Below are positions 31,769-40,099 of a DNA stretch of 64,000 nt, piece by piece. How positions within the stretch are numbered: position 1 is the first letter of the stretch; each line of letters begins with the position of its first letter. The stretch comes from Palsa-504 sp963806335 (GTDB taxonomy: Bacteria > Actinomycetota > Actinomycetes > Streptosporangiales > Streptosporangiaceae). The position numbers and the translations under genes were made by a program. The notes below the pieces were generated by a model, which had not been told where the DNA came from, searched no databases, and worked only from the letters and a program-made list of their open reading frames with translations. The DNA is taken from the NCBI GenBank assembly GCA_963806335.1, contig CAWDXO010000008.1:372001-436000 (forward strand), given 5' to 3'.

Positions 31769-32524
31769 TTATCTCGCGGCGGCAGTGAGCGGGGCGGCGG
31801 CTGGCCGCGGTGCTCGCTGGGCTCTGCGCAGCGCGGACACAGACGTGATGTGCAGGGCGAACAGCAGCGGCACGGCGGCTGTCGGGATCAGCGCGAGCGG
31901 AAGCTCGCTGATCGGCGCACCGGACGGGGTGACGTTGAGCAACTGGAATCCGGTGAGGGCGCCGAGGGTCAGGGCCACAACCAGATCGGTCATGCCGAAC
32001 GCGTTGAACCACAGAGCGGCGCGGCGGCCCGTGCCCCGCGCGAGCCTGAGGGCAACCAGCGGCGCGGCGATACCAGCAGCGATGTCGCCCAGGCCCGCGG
32101 GCAGGGCGAACAGCGCGGGCAGATGACCGAGGGCCATGATGAGCAGGAAGGCTGCCCCTTCGGCCACCCGGAACGAGTGCGGAAACTCCAGGCGGCTCAC
32201 CGTGCCCGGTGCCGCCAGGGCGCGCGCCACCACCGGGATCCGGCGCAGCACCAGCAGCAAGCCCAGGAAGCCGGCCGCTGCGACCGGCAGCCATGGCACC
32301 CCGTGGCCGAGCCGCGCGTGGTACCAGCCGTGACCGGCGATCACCGCGCTGGCGGTGAACCAGCCGCCGAGCACGACGGCCGCGCCCCCGGCGAGCAGCG
32401 CCGCACGTCGCCGGCCCAGACCGGCACGCACCGCGCCGCCGTACAGCACGAAGCAGGTCGCGGCCGGGATCGCGACGATTCCGGCGATGGTGATCGCCCA
32501 CAGGGGGCCAGGCGGGTCGTACAT
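31769..32524 (-). CDS. Seven- or eight-helix membrane protein of unknown function
   Basis: A 251-residue protein from ATG 32524 with GGAGGA upstream. Membrane segments include LWAITIAGIVAIPAATCFVLYG, ALLAGGAAVVLGGWFTASAVIA, WLPVAAAGFLGLLLVL, AAFLLIMALGHLPALFALPAG and LALIPTAAVPLLFALHI. The stretch WFNAFGMTDLVVALTLGAL is a notable conserved-looking part. It lies 11 bases upstream of the broken hydrolase on the same strand and is divergent from an HxlR regulator, which probably controls this operon. Confidence 0.75.
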   Translation of the reverse strand: MYDPPGPLWAITIAGIVAIPAATCFVLYGGAVRAGLGRRRAALLAGGAAVVLGGWFTASAVIAGHGWYHARLGHGVPWLPVAAAGFLGLLLVLRRIPVVARALAAPGTVSRLEFPHSFRVAEGAAFLLIMALGHLPALFALPAGLGDIAAGIAAPLVALRLARGTGRRAALWFNAFGMTDLVVALTLGALTGFQLLNVTPSGAPISELPLALIPTAAVPLLFALHITSVSALRRAQRAPRPAAAPLTAAAR

Positions 32525-32556
32525 GACATCCTCCTCCAGCCAGGTTGAGTATCTAT

Positions 32557-32580
32557 AAGATAGTATGTTGAAGATAGTAT
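32557..32580. promoter_or_regulatory. Direct repeats AAGATAGTAT, probable HxlR operator
   Basis: AAGATAGTAT occurs at 32557-32566 and 32571-32580, and a related inverted half (AGTATCTATA) at about 32549-32558. The AT-rich block lies between the divergent membrane protein (start 32524) and HxlR regulator (start 32596). Position fits repression of both genes. Confidence 0.55.
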
Positions 32581-32595
32581 CTGTCAACTAGTATT

Positions 32596-33261
32596 ATGGA
32601 GGACGTGATCAGGAACGTTCGGACCTACGACCACTTCTGCCTGGTCGCCCGCGCGCTGGAACGCGTCGGTGACCGCTGGAGCCTGCTGGTGATCCGCGAC
32701 CTTCTCACCGGTGCCAAGAGGTTCACCGACCTGATGGACCGCCTCGGCGGGATCACCCCCAAGACGCTCAGCCAGCGCCTGCGCGAGCTCGAAGACACCG
32801 GGATCGTCACCGCCGACCGCGAGCCAGGCCGGCGGGAGGTGTGGTATCGCCTGACACCGGCCGGAGCCGACCTAGGACCCGTCATCGACGGGCTCAACTG
32901 GTGGGGGCTGCGGCACGCCTGGCGCTGGCCCCAGGCCGGCGAGCCGCTGCACGCCGAGCACCTGCTCCGCGCCGCCACCCAGGCCATCGACCTCGCCACC
33001 GACGACCACGAACCTGCCCGCTGGCACTTCCGGCTCGACGGTGCGGACTACCTGGTCGAAAGCGACGGCCACCGGTGGTCCCTCAGCGCGAGAACCCCGA
33101 CCGCACCGGCCGACGTCACGATCACCGCGACCACCCAAGCCCTGACCGCTTTCATCTTCGCCGGGTCAGACGCCGGCGTCGACATCACCGGCGCAAGCGG
33201 GTCGGTCCAGCGATTCCGGCAGCTGATCAGCACCATGGCCACCGTCGTACATCCCGTCTAG
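32596..33261 (+). CDS. HxlR family regulator with C-terminal SCP2-like domain
   Basis: A 221-residue protein. The N-terminal 100 residues form the HxlR winged helix (ALERVGDRWSLLVIRDLLTG, then ITPKTLSQRLRELEDTGIV and the wing RREVWYRLTPAG). Residues about 125-220 resemble an SCP2-like sterol-binding fold (WHFRLDGADYLVESDGHRWSLS, VTITATTQALTAFIFAG). HxlR proteins respond to redox or reactive aldehydes, and the extra domain could bind a hydrophobic ligand. ATG 32596 may be leaderless; GTG 32605 is an alternative close to GGAGG. It is divergent from the membrane protein operon. Confidence 0.88.
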   Translation: MEDVIRNVRTYDHFCLVARALERVGDRWSLLVIRDLLTGAKRFTDLMDRLGGITPKTLSQRLRELEDTGIVTADREPGRREVWYRLTPAGADLGPVIDGLNWWGLRHAWRWPQAGEPLHAEHLLRAATQAIDLATDDHEPARWHFRLDGADYLVESDGHRWSLSARTPTAPADVTITATTQALTAFIFAGSDAGVDITGASGSVQRFRQLISTMATVVHPV

Positions 33262-33572
33262 AACGGGCCTATATGCCTGCACATGCGGCGAGCCGGCGCA
33301 GGGCCACGCCGCGTGAAGCTGTCAGTCCACGGCCGGCCAGTGGTGACCGAGATAGGGGTCAGGAGAATCGTGCGCTCCAGCGGTCGAGATCCTGGCCTGG
33401 GCGGCAGCCTGCCCGCCTGCCGCAGGCAGGTTCTCCTTCAGGACGAACACCACCGCGGGCCAGGCGCGGGGCACAGGGCGGCCGCCAGGCAGCCGGGGGC
33501 GCCGCGCGGCGTCCCCGCGAAATAAGCCATCACGGGCTAACTGGCGGTGTATCGCCAACGCTGCGCGCGGCC
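33262..33572. other. Gap of 311 bases without a gene
   Basis: No gene is recognised between the HxlR gene and the convergent small membrane protein. A GC hairpin CCTGCC-GCA-GGCAGG (33416-33430) followed by TTCTCC could stop transcripts from either side. Confidence 0.45.
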
Positions 33573-33752
33573 TCACCAAAGGTCGCCACCCGTTAGGACG
33601 TAGATGAACGGCACGAGCGGGATAAGGCTGAACAGAGCCCATGCCAGCTTCGCACCGCCCCCCATATCGCGGCGGGTCGCCAAGTCAATCCATATCAGGA
33701 CCACGGCGACGGGATGGAGGAAACAGACCAAGAGCTCGAGGACCTTCTTCAT
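33573..33752 (-). CDS. Small PLDc_N-type membrane protein
   Basis: A 59-residue protein (MKKVLELLVCFLHPVAVVLI...). Two hydrophobic segments are separated by DLATRRDMGGGAKLAWAL. The second, FSLIPLVPFIYVLTGG, has the ending typical of the phospholipase D nuclease N-terminal (PLDc_N) family, a two-helix module that also occurs alone as a small protein in actinobacteria. The start is ATG 33752 and the stop TGA at 33573-33575. The ribosome site is weak (CAGGTA). Confidence 0.7.
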   Translation of the reverse strand: MKKVLELLVCFLHPVAVVLIWIDLATRRDMGGGAKLAWALFSLIPLVPFIYVLTGGDLW

Positions 33753-33860
33753 TACCTGAATCTACCGGGAGTGCTAGGGGTGCCTGTCCGGTCCCTGCGC
33801 TTCGGTGCAGGAAAACGCCACTGCGGGCTGACCTCCCGCCATCGCCGGCGTCGTGCCACG

Positions 33861-34340
33861 ATGGGGGTCATGGGTCCGCAACGTTTCCGCGCCGTCATCA
33901 GCGCCGGCCCCGGGGACAGCGCGGTCATCACGATGCCGTTCGATCCAGATGAGGCGTGGGGTGCTAAGGCAGACCATCCCGTCGGCGGCACGATCGACGG
34001 CTGCAGGATCCGCGCCAGGCTTGTGCCGGCCGACCGCGGATGGGTGCTGACCCTGGCTCCGAAACGCCTGCGCGGCATGAGTATCGCGATCGGCGATGAG
34101 GTCACCGTTGAACTGGCCCCGGAAGGTCCGCAGCGCGGCGATCTCGCCGACGATATCGCCGCGGCGCTCGCGGCCAATCCGGCGGCGGGCGCATTCTTCG
34201 ATACGCTGGCGCAGTTCTACCGCAAGGCCTACCTGCGCTGGATCGATGCGACCACCCGCCGGCCGGATCTGCGTGCGGCCCGCATCGCTGAGGTCGTCGG
34301 CCTGCTCGCGGCGGGGATCAAAGAGCGGCCACGATCGTGA
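33861..34340 (+). CDS. DUF1905/YdeI-type protein
   Basis: A 159-residue protein (or 156 from ATG 33870). The first half (FRAVISAGPGDSAVITMPFDP to DEVTVELAPEG) has the barrel pattern of DUF1905 including LAPKRLRGMSIAIGD. The second half ends in FFDTLAQFYRKAYLRWIDATTRRPDLRAARI, the YdeI/OmpD-associated helical motif. No enzymatic function has been shown for this family. A longer upstream frame to 33714 lies antisense to the PLDc_N gene and is not used. Confidence 0.82.
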   Translation: MGVMGPQRFRAVISAGPGDSAVITMPFDPDEAWGAKADHPVGGTIDGCRIRARLVPADRGWVLTLAPKRLRGMSIAIGDEVTVELAPEGPQRGDLADDIAAALAANPAAGAFFDTLAQFYRKAYLRWIDATTRRPDLRAARIAEVVGLLAAGIKERPRS

Positions 34341-34416
34341 GGGCAGGTCTGCCGGTGCGATCATTGGTGACCGCGGCGCTGCCGGGCGTCGGGCGGGCGG
34401 CGGTGCTGGGGTGGCG

Positions 34417-34758
34417 TCAGCGCAGGCGGCCGCCGAAGTTAATCTCATTGCCTTCCGCGTCCCGGTAAATCACCTTGGTCACGCCATTGTCGTACGTCTC
34501 GCGCTTCGCGGGCTCGATGCCCCGTCGGGCGATCTCGGCGACCCGGTCGTCGAGATCATCGACGAATGACAACACCAGGGCGTTCCCGGCCCGTTCGGGC
34601 TCTTGCACGATATAGATGTACCGGTGCTCGGCCACCTCCCATACCGCCTCGATGTCGTTCGGCAGGAACGAAGGCGGCCCGCCGAAGAACTGCTCGTACC
34701 ACGGCGCCGCCGCGGCGTAGTCGGTGACGGGGATACCAGCGAAGAGATCCAGTGCCAT
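34417..34758 (-). CDS. VOC (glyoxalase/dioxygenase) superfamily protein
   Basis: A complete, single 113-residue VOC module from ATG 34758 with GGAGG 7 bases upstream. It begins MALDLFAGIPVTDYAAAAPWYEQFFG and ends TKVIYRDAEGNEINFGGRL, with the standard DDLDDRVAEIARRG helix. The ligands of a metal site cannot be fixed. Such proteins include glyoxalases, epimerases and drug-binding proteins. It is preceded by an open 245-base stretch on the side of the SDR gene. Confidence 0.82.
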   Translation of the reverse strand: MALDLFAGIPVTDYAAAAPWYEQFFGGPPSFLPNDIEAVWEVAEHRYIYIVQEPERAGNALVLSFVDDLDDRVAEIARRGIEPAKRETYDNGVTKVIYRDAEGNEINFGGRLR

Positions 34759-35005
34759 CTCGTCCTCCAGGTGTCGTCGCTGTGTCGCAGGTATTGACCT
34801 TGGCGGCGTCGCGAACTCATCGTTGCCGCCATCGCATGCCGCCGTCTCCACCATCCGCACGCAGGCAGACGCCAGCCCGCCATGCGGCCCGGTATTAGTG
34901 CGCACATCCATACATCCTGACCTGCAAACTACCAGGTCAGCGGGCCGCACCTCCCTTGTCTCCTCGTCGAGGACGACGTGGAGCCGGCAGGCGGCGGCGA
35001 GCTGA

Positions 35006-35803
35006 TCACGCTGGTGTGGCGCGCTGCTCGGCGATCGAGTTGCCGCCGTCCAGGACCAGGTATTGCCCGGTGATGTAGGACGCGCCGGGGCTGGCCAGCC
35101 AGGCAATTGCGGCGGCGATCTCGCCGGGTGAGCCGCTCCGGCCAGCTGGGGTGGCCTGCCCTTGACCGCGCTCTTCCTGGGTCTGGGAGCCGGTCGCTAT
35201 CCAGCCGGGGGCGACGGCATTGACGGTGATTCCGTGCCTGGCGGTGTCGACGGCGGCTGCGCGGGTGAGGCCGGCCATGCCCGCCTTGGCAGCGGCGTAA
35301 CCGACGTCCGCGCGGATCGCCATCACCGGGCCGGTCACGCTGGCCACCATGACGATCCGCCCCCAGCCGCGGCTGGTCATGGCTGGTACCGCCGCCTTGG
35401 TGACCAGGAAGGCGGAGGTCAGGTTGCGGGCGAGCGCAGCCTGCCAGGTCGCCAGGTCCATGGACTCCACGGTGCCGGACTCGAACACGGGGTCAGCGGC
35501 GGAGATCATGCCGGCGTTGTTGACCACGATGTCCAGCCGGCCCCATTGCTCCAGCGCGGCCGACACAAGCCCGGACGCCGCGCCGGCATCGGTGAGGTCG
35601 CCGATGATCCCCGCCGCGTCGAAACCAGCAGTGCGCAGTTCGCCGACCCGGTCCTTGATCCGGGCCGTGGTGGCGCTGATCATCACGGCGGCACCGAGTT
35701 CGGCGAGCAGCCTGGCGGTAGCGAAACCGATGCCGTCGGGACCGCCCGCCCCGGTGACCACCGCCACCCGGCCGGACAGGTCAAACGCCACTGGGATGGG
35801 CAT
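35006..35803 (-). CDS. SDR family oxidoreductase
   Basis: A 265-residue classical SDR with complete motifs: cofactor loop VVTGAGGPDGIGFATA, NNAG, catalytic Ser in VMVASVTG, YAAAK for Tyr and Lys, and the C-terminal SYITGQYLVLDGGNS. It differs from the two SDRs in the oxidative cluster in having all catalytic residues. No substrate is indicated. It diverges from the kinase/aminotransferase fusion by only 22 bases, so they share a promoter region. Confidence 0.92.
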   Translation of the reverse strand: MPIPVAFDLSGRVAVVTGAGGPDGIGFATARLLAELGAAVMISATTARIKDRVGELRTAGFDAAGIIGDLTDAGAASGLVSAALEQWGRLDIVVNNAGMISAADPVFESGTVESMDLATWQAALARNLTSAFLVTKAAVPAMTSRGWGRIVMVASVTGPVMAIRADVGYAAAKAGMAGLTRAAAVDTARHGITVNAVAPGWIATGSQTQEERGQGQATPAGRSGSPGEIAAAIAWLASPGASYITGQYLVLDGGNSIAEQRATPA

Positions 35804-35825
35804 TGCCTGATCCTAGTAGGGCTGG

Positions 35826-38222
35826 ATGCCAGATCCCCCGGCCGGTGGGAAGGCGGCAGCGCGGCCGGGTGGCTGGGCGGTGGGCCGCAAGATAACCTTC
35901 GGGCCTATGGTGAAGCGCCCTGATCCCTTGGAAAGTACGCCGCCTGCCTTCGGCGAGCAGGCAGCCAGGCAGATCCTGCGGGAAAGCTTCGGCGTCGAAT
36001 CGTCGTCCCTCAAGCCTCTCGCGGGCGAACGGGACCAGAACTTCCGGGTGGACACGGCCGCCGGGCGGCGCTTCTTGTTCAAGATCTCTAATCCGGCGGA
36101 TGACGGGCCCATCCTGGCGATGCAGGCAGCCGCTCTGCGCCACATCGAGCGAGTGGATCCGGGCCTGCCGGTGATGCGTGCCCGGCCGGCCGCGGCCGGG
36201 GAATCCTGGGTCGAGGTGCCGGGGCCCGACGGCCGGACCTACGCTGCCCGGCTTTTCACGTTCCTGCCCGGGCAGGTAGCCGCGAACACAGCGCTCACCA
36301 CCGCGGCGATCTGGTCCCATGGGCAGATCACGGCCCGTCTGGGGCGGGCGCTGCGCGGCTTTTTCCACCCCGCGGCCGACTACGAGATCTTGTGGAATAT
36401 CACCCGCTTGCCCAAGCTCCGGCCGCTGCTCACCCATATCTCCGACGGCCGCCGCCGGGGTCAGGTGGAGTTGCTTCTGGACCGGTTCGAGGCCCGGGTC
36501 GCGCCGGCGCTGCCCGGGCTTCGCGCGCAGGTGATCCACGGCGATATGAGCCTGGACAACGTGCTGTTCGGCGATGACCTCCGGGTCAGCGGGATCGTGG
36601 ACTTCGGGGATATGACCCATGCGCCGCTGGTCTGCGATCTGGCCGTCGCCGTCGCCGATGTGCTCCACGGCCGGGACGACGCCATCGAGGCGGCCGACGC
36701 GCTGATCGGCGGCTACGTGTCGGTGACCCCGCTCGAAGACGAGGAGGCCGGCCTGCTTGCGGATCTGGTGACGGCCAGGCTGGCCACTGAGGTCACGGTC
36801 ACCGCCTGGCGGCAGCGGCTCTACCCGGACAACGTCGCCTACGCCGCGAGCGGCGAGCCGGGGGCCCGCGCCTTCCTGGATGCCATGGAGGCGATGGGGA
36901 TAGACGCTGTGGCGCGGCGGTTCCGCGAGGCCTGCCGCCGGCTCCCCTACCGAAGGTCCGCTACCGGTGCCCTGCTCGAGCGCCGCCGCCGGGCGCTGCC
37001 CCGATCGCCGCTGTTCTACTCCCGCCCGGTGCACCTCGTCCGCGGCGAGGGTGTCTGGCTGTTCGACCCCGACGACCGGCGGTACCTCGACTGCTACAAC
37101 AACGTGGCCGTGGTGGGGCACAGCCACCCAAGGGTCGTGCAGGCGGTGACGCAACAGCAGCAGCTGCTCGCGACCCACAGCCGCTATCTGCACGAAGCGA
37201 TCGTCGAGCTCGCCGAACGGCTCCAATCCACCTTGCCGCCGGAGCTGGACGCCGTCATGGTCGTGAACTCCGGCAGCGAGGCCAACGACCTCGCCTGGCG
37301 GATCGCCCGCGCCGCCACCGGGCGGGCCGGCGCGGTCGTGACCGCCTGCGCCTACCACGGGCTGACCGAGGCCACCCACGCCCTGTCCCCCGAGGAGTGG
37401 GCCAACGGGGAGCACCCTGCCCACGTCGCGACGATCCCGGCACCTGACGGGTACCGCGGCCCCTACCGCCGCGGAGACGACGGGTGGGTGCAGCGGTACG
37501 CCGCCCACATCGATGACGCCGCCCGAGCGCTCGGCGACCGCGGCTTCGCCGCCATCTACCTGGATCCGGCCTTTACCGCCGACGGCATCCTGTCGCCCCC
37601 TCCCACCTACCTGCGGGAAGCAGCCGAGCGGGCGCTGACGCTTGGCGGGCTGGTGGTGGCCGACGAGGTGCAAGCCGGTCACGGCCGGTCCGGGACGCAC
37701 CTGTGGAGCTTCCAGGCGTCAGGGATCGTGCCTGACATGGTGGTGATGGGCAAACCGATGGGCAACGGCTTCCCGGTCGCCGCCCTAGTGGTCAGGTCCC
37801 AGCTGCTCGCGGCCGTACCCGAGGAGGTCGAGCTGTTCAGCACGTTCGGCGGTAACCCGGTGGCCTGCGCGGCCGCGCTCGCGGTCCTGGCCGTCGTCGA
37901 GGAAGAGGGCCTGGTGGCCAACGCCGCGGAAGTCGGCTCCTACCTTCGCCACGGCCTGCTGACACTCGCCGGACGCCACCCCGTGATCGGGGATGTCCGG
38001 GGCGAAGGCCTCCTGCTCGGCGTCGAACTGATCGATGAGGCGCGCGAGCCAGCGGCCGGAAACGCCCGCAAAGTAACCGAGGCGATGCGCGAACGGGGAA
38101 TACTGCTCAGCGCAACCGGCCCGGCCGGCAACGTGCTCAAGATCCGGCCGCCCCTGGTATTCCAGCGCGAACACGCCGACCTCGTCCTCCAGGCCCTCGA
38201 TGAGGTTCTCGCGTCTTCATGA
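35826..38222 (+). CDS. APH-type kinase fused to class III aminotransferase-fold phospho-lyase
   Basis: A 798-residue fusion. Residues about 40-370 are an aminoglycoside-phosphotransferase-like kinase with catalytic loop VIHGDMSLDNVLF (HGD 238-240) and IVDFGD (D259). Residues about 385-798 are a PLP enzyme of aminotransferase class III with NSGSEAND, VVADEVQAG and the PLP lysine in MGKPMGNGFP (K643). In animals, hydroxylysine kinase (APH family) and the related phospho-lyases AGXT2L1/2 act in sequence, and bacterial kinase/phospho-lyase fusions are known. The product is likely to phosphorylate an amino alcohol and eliminate phosphate and ammonia, giving a carbonyl compound. ATG 35907 is an alternative start. 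Confidence 0.85.
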   Translation: MPDPPAGGKAAARPGGWAVGRKITFGPMVKRPDPLESTPPAFGEQAARQILRESFGVESSSLKPLAGERDQNFRVDTAAGRRFLFKISNPADDGPILAMQAAALRHIERVDPGLPVMRARPAAAGESWVEVPGPDGRTYAARLFTFLPGQVAANTALTTAAIWSHGQITARLGRALRGFFHPAADYEILWNITRLPKLRPLLTHISDGRRRGQVELLLDRFEARVAPALPGLRAQVIHGDMSLDNVLFGDDLRVSGIVDFGDMTHAPLVCDLAVAVADVLHGRDDAIEAADALIGGYVSVTPLEDEEAGLLADLVTARLATEVTVTAWRQRLYPDNVAYAASGEPGARAFLDAMEAMGIDAVARRFREACRRLPYRRSATGALLERRRRALPRSPLFYSRPVHLVRGEGVWLFDPDDRRYLDCYNNVAVVGHSHPRVVQAVTQQQQLLATHSRYLHEAIVELAERLQSTLPPELDAVMVVNSGSEANDLAWRIARAATGRAGAVVTACAYHGLTEATHALSPEEWANGEHPAHVATIPAPDGYRGPYRRGDDGWVQRYAAHIDDAARALGDRGFAAIYLDPAFTADGILSPPPTYLREAAERALTLGGLVVADEVQAGHGRSGTHLWSFQASGIVPDMVVMGKPMGNGFPVAALVVRSQLLAAVPEEVELFSTFGGNPVACAAALAVLAVVEEEGLVANAAEVGSYLRHGLLTLAGRHPVIGDVRGEGLLLGVELIDEAREPAAGNARKVTEAMRERGILLSATGPAGNVLKIRPPLVFQREHADLVLQALDEVLASS

Positions 38223-38468
38223 CGCTGCACCGGCTAGGCGCGGAACCCCTCCGCAAAATTAGCGACGAGATGCGCCCGCGTAATCGCCGGCGCTGGCGCG
38301 CACCGGACGGGCCTTCGCGCGCCCACCGGACAGCGCCAAGAAGACAGCAGATCAGCGCCCGTATTCGTGCTGCATGATGTGTGCGGGGTCTGCGATCCTG
38401 CGGTTTCCTGGTGGTGTCCGGTTGGCGTGGTAGATACTCGAGGTAGCCGCGAGAGGGGAGCCCGTGCT

Positions 38469-39527
38469 ATGCCGGCGGATCATGTCCATTTCAATGGCAG
38501 CGTCAACCTGGCTGATGCGGGGTCGGTGATGCGCGAGATCGTCTCGCGGGTCCCGTCCGGGCTGCGGCGTATTCCGGACGGGGAGACCGGGGACCGGAGT
38601 AACTGGATTTTCTTCCAGATGCAGAAGTTCTTGCAGTCGCCATTGCTGGTTCCGGCGCGGCCGCTGGACGCCGCGGACGGGGATTATGAGCAGATGCCGC
38701 AGCTGCGGCTGGCCGACGGGGTCGATCCGGCGGAGATGAGGTGGCCGGATCTGGGCTACGCCGAGGCTTACCTCGGGTCGTATAAGACCTTCTCCGCGCT
38801 GCGCGAGGAGGGCATGATCCCGGCCGGGGTCCGGTTCCAGGTCGAGTACCCGACGCCGCTGGCCTCGATCGGCGGCTACATCGTTCCGGAGCAGCAGCAG
38901 GCGCTGCTGGGCTCTTATGAGCAGGCGATGTTCGCCGACCTGGACCGGCTGCTCGCGGCGATCCCGCATGAGGAGGTGGCCGTGCAGTGGGATGTCGCGG
39001 TGGAGTTCGGCGTCTTGGAGGAGAGCTTCGCGCCGGGCGGGGCGCAGGCCTTCGACGCGATTATCGCGGGCCTGGTGCGCTGCGTGGACGCGGTGCCCGC
39101 AGCGGTGCCGGCCGGGCTGCACCTGTGTTACGGGGATTACGGCCACCAGCATTTCAAGCAGCCTGAGTCGCTGGCCCTGCAGGTCCGGGTGCTGAACGCG
39201 GTCACCGCGGCGGCCAGGCGGACGGTGAGCTTCGTCTCGTTCACCGTGCCGCAGTACCAGCGCGAGGAGAGTTATTTTGCGCCGCTGGCCGGGCTGGCCG
39301 CCGGTCCAGGCACGGAGCTCAATTTCGCGCTGGTGCCGTATCATCCCGCGGATCAGGCACCGGGGACCACCGTTGATCAGGTACGGCTCATCGATGCCGC
39401 GCTGACGGCCAGCCGGGGCGGCAGCCGCGCCTGGGGCATCTGCACCGAATGCGGCATGGGCCGCGCGGGCCGGGAAGAGATTCCGGGACTGCTGGACTTG
39501 CACCGCGAGATCGTCGCGGCCGGCTGA
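38469..39527 (+). CDS. MetE/UROD-superfamily-like protein
   Basis: A 352-residue protein from ATG 38469 with AGGGGAG upstream. It begins MPADHVHFNGSVNLADAGSV and contains GLRRIPDGETGDRSNWIFFQ, an EYPTPLA stretch, VAVQWDVAVEF and LHLCYGDYGHQHF. These features occur in proteins of the cobalamin-independent methionine synthase/uroporphyrinogen decarboxylase barrel superfamily. The zinc-ligand pattern of MetE cannot be confirmed. Function unknown; it stands alone after the fusion gene. Confidence 0.65.
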   Translation: MPADHVHFNGSVNLADAGSVMREIVSRVPSGLRRIPDGETGDRSNWIFFQMQKFLQSPLLVPARPLDAADGDYEQMPQLRLADGVDPAEMRWPDLGYAEAYLGSYKTFSALREEGMIPAGVRFQVEYPTPLASIGGYIVPEQQQALLGSYEQAMFADLDRLLAAIPHEEVAVQWDVAVEFGVLEESFAPGGAQAFDAIIAGLVRCVDAVPAAVPAGLHLCYGDYGHQHFKQPESLALQVRVLNAVTAAARRTVSFVSFTVPQYQREESYFAPLAGLAAGPGTELNFALVPYHPADQAPGTTVDQVRLIDAALTASRGGSRAWGICTECGMGRAGREEIPGLLDLHREIVAAG

Positions 39528-39708
39528 CTATCTCTGGTCAGGCGCACACGGGACGGCGGGGAGGCATAGCCTGCAGCGGCGGTGGCCCCTGCGCGGAGCC
39601 GCCGTGAGCGCCGGCATCGGCTGGGTGCCCGGGCCTGATTACCCATCTGCAACATCGTCGGCTAACCTCGATGGCTTCTGCCGGACGAGAAGTGAAAGGT
39701 GACCACGC

Positions 39709-40014
39709 ATGCTGGTCCTGACCGAGACGGCCGCTGAGGTCGTCAAGTCCGTCACCTCAACCCCGCAGACCCCCGACGGGACGGGCCTGCGGATCGTATC
39801 TTCCGCACCGGAACCGGAAGACCCTGGCGCGCTGCGGCTCGCAGCCGCGGCTGGTCCGGGTGATAACGACCAGGTCATCGAGGCAGCCGGAGCACGCGTG
39901 TTCGTTGAGCCGCAGGCCGCTGCCTACCTTGACGACAAGGTGCTCGACGCGCAGCTCGATGAGCAGGGCAACGCCCACTTCACCCTGGGGACCCAGGACG
40001 CCAACCAGATCTAG
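39709..40014 (+). CDS. HesB/IscA-like protein without cysteines
   Basis: A 101-residue protein starting MLVLTETAAEVVKSVTSTPQ. It follows the fold of A-type Fe-S carriers (GLRIVSSAP; VEPQAAAYLDDKVLDAQLDEQGNAHF) but lacks the three cysteines used for clusters. This cysteine-free variety is common in actinobacteria and often annotated as HesB-like or adhesin; its role is unknown. It is convergent with the AcoR-like gene. Confidence 0.8.
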   Translation: MLVLTETAAEVVKSVTSTPQTPDGTGLRIVSSAPEPEDPGALRLAAAAGPGDNDQVIEAAGARVFVEPQAAAYLDDKVLDAQLDEQGNAHFTLGTQDANQI

Positions 40015-40099
40015 GGCGCGTTAACGAAGCCGGAAGCGGAGCCATTCGCTGATCACGACGATGTGGAGGGTGGCTTCCGGTACGGGTGGCGCGCTCCGG

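Noticed and set aside
35006..38222. Aminoglycoside resistance gene in the fusion protein
   Set aside because: The APH fold is fused to a PLP phospho-lyase-like domain, which fits amino alcohol catabolism, not drug inactivation.
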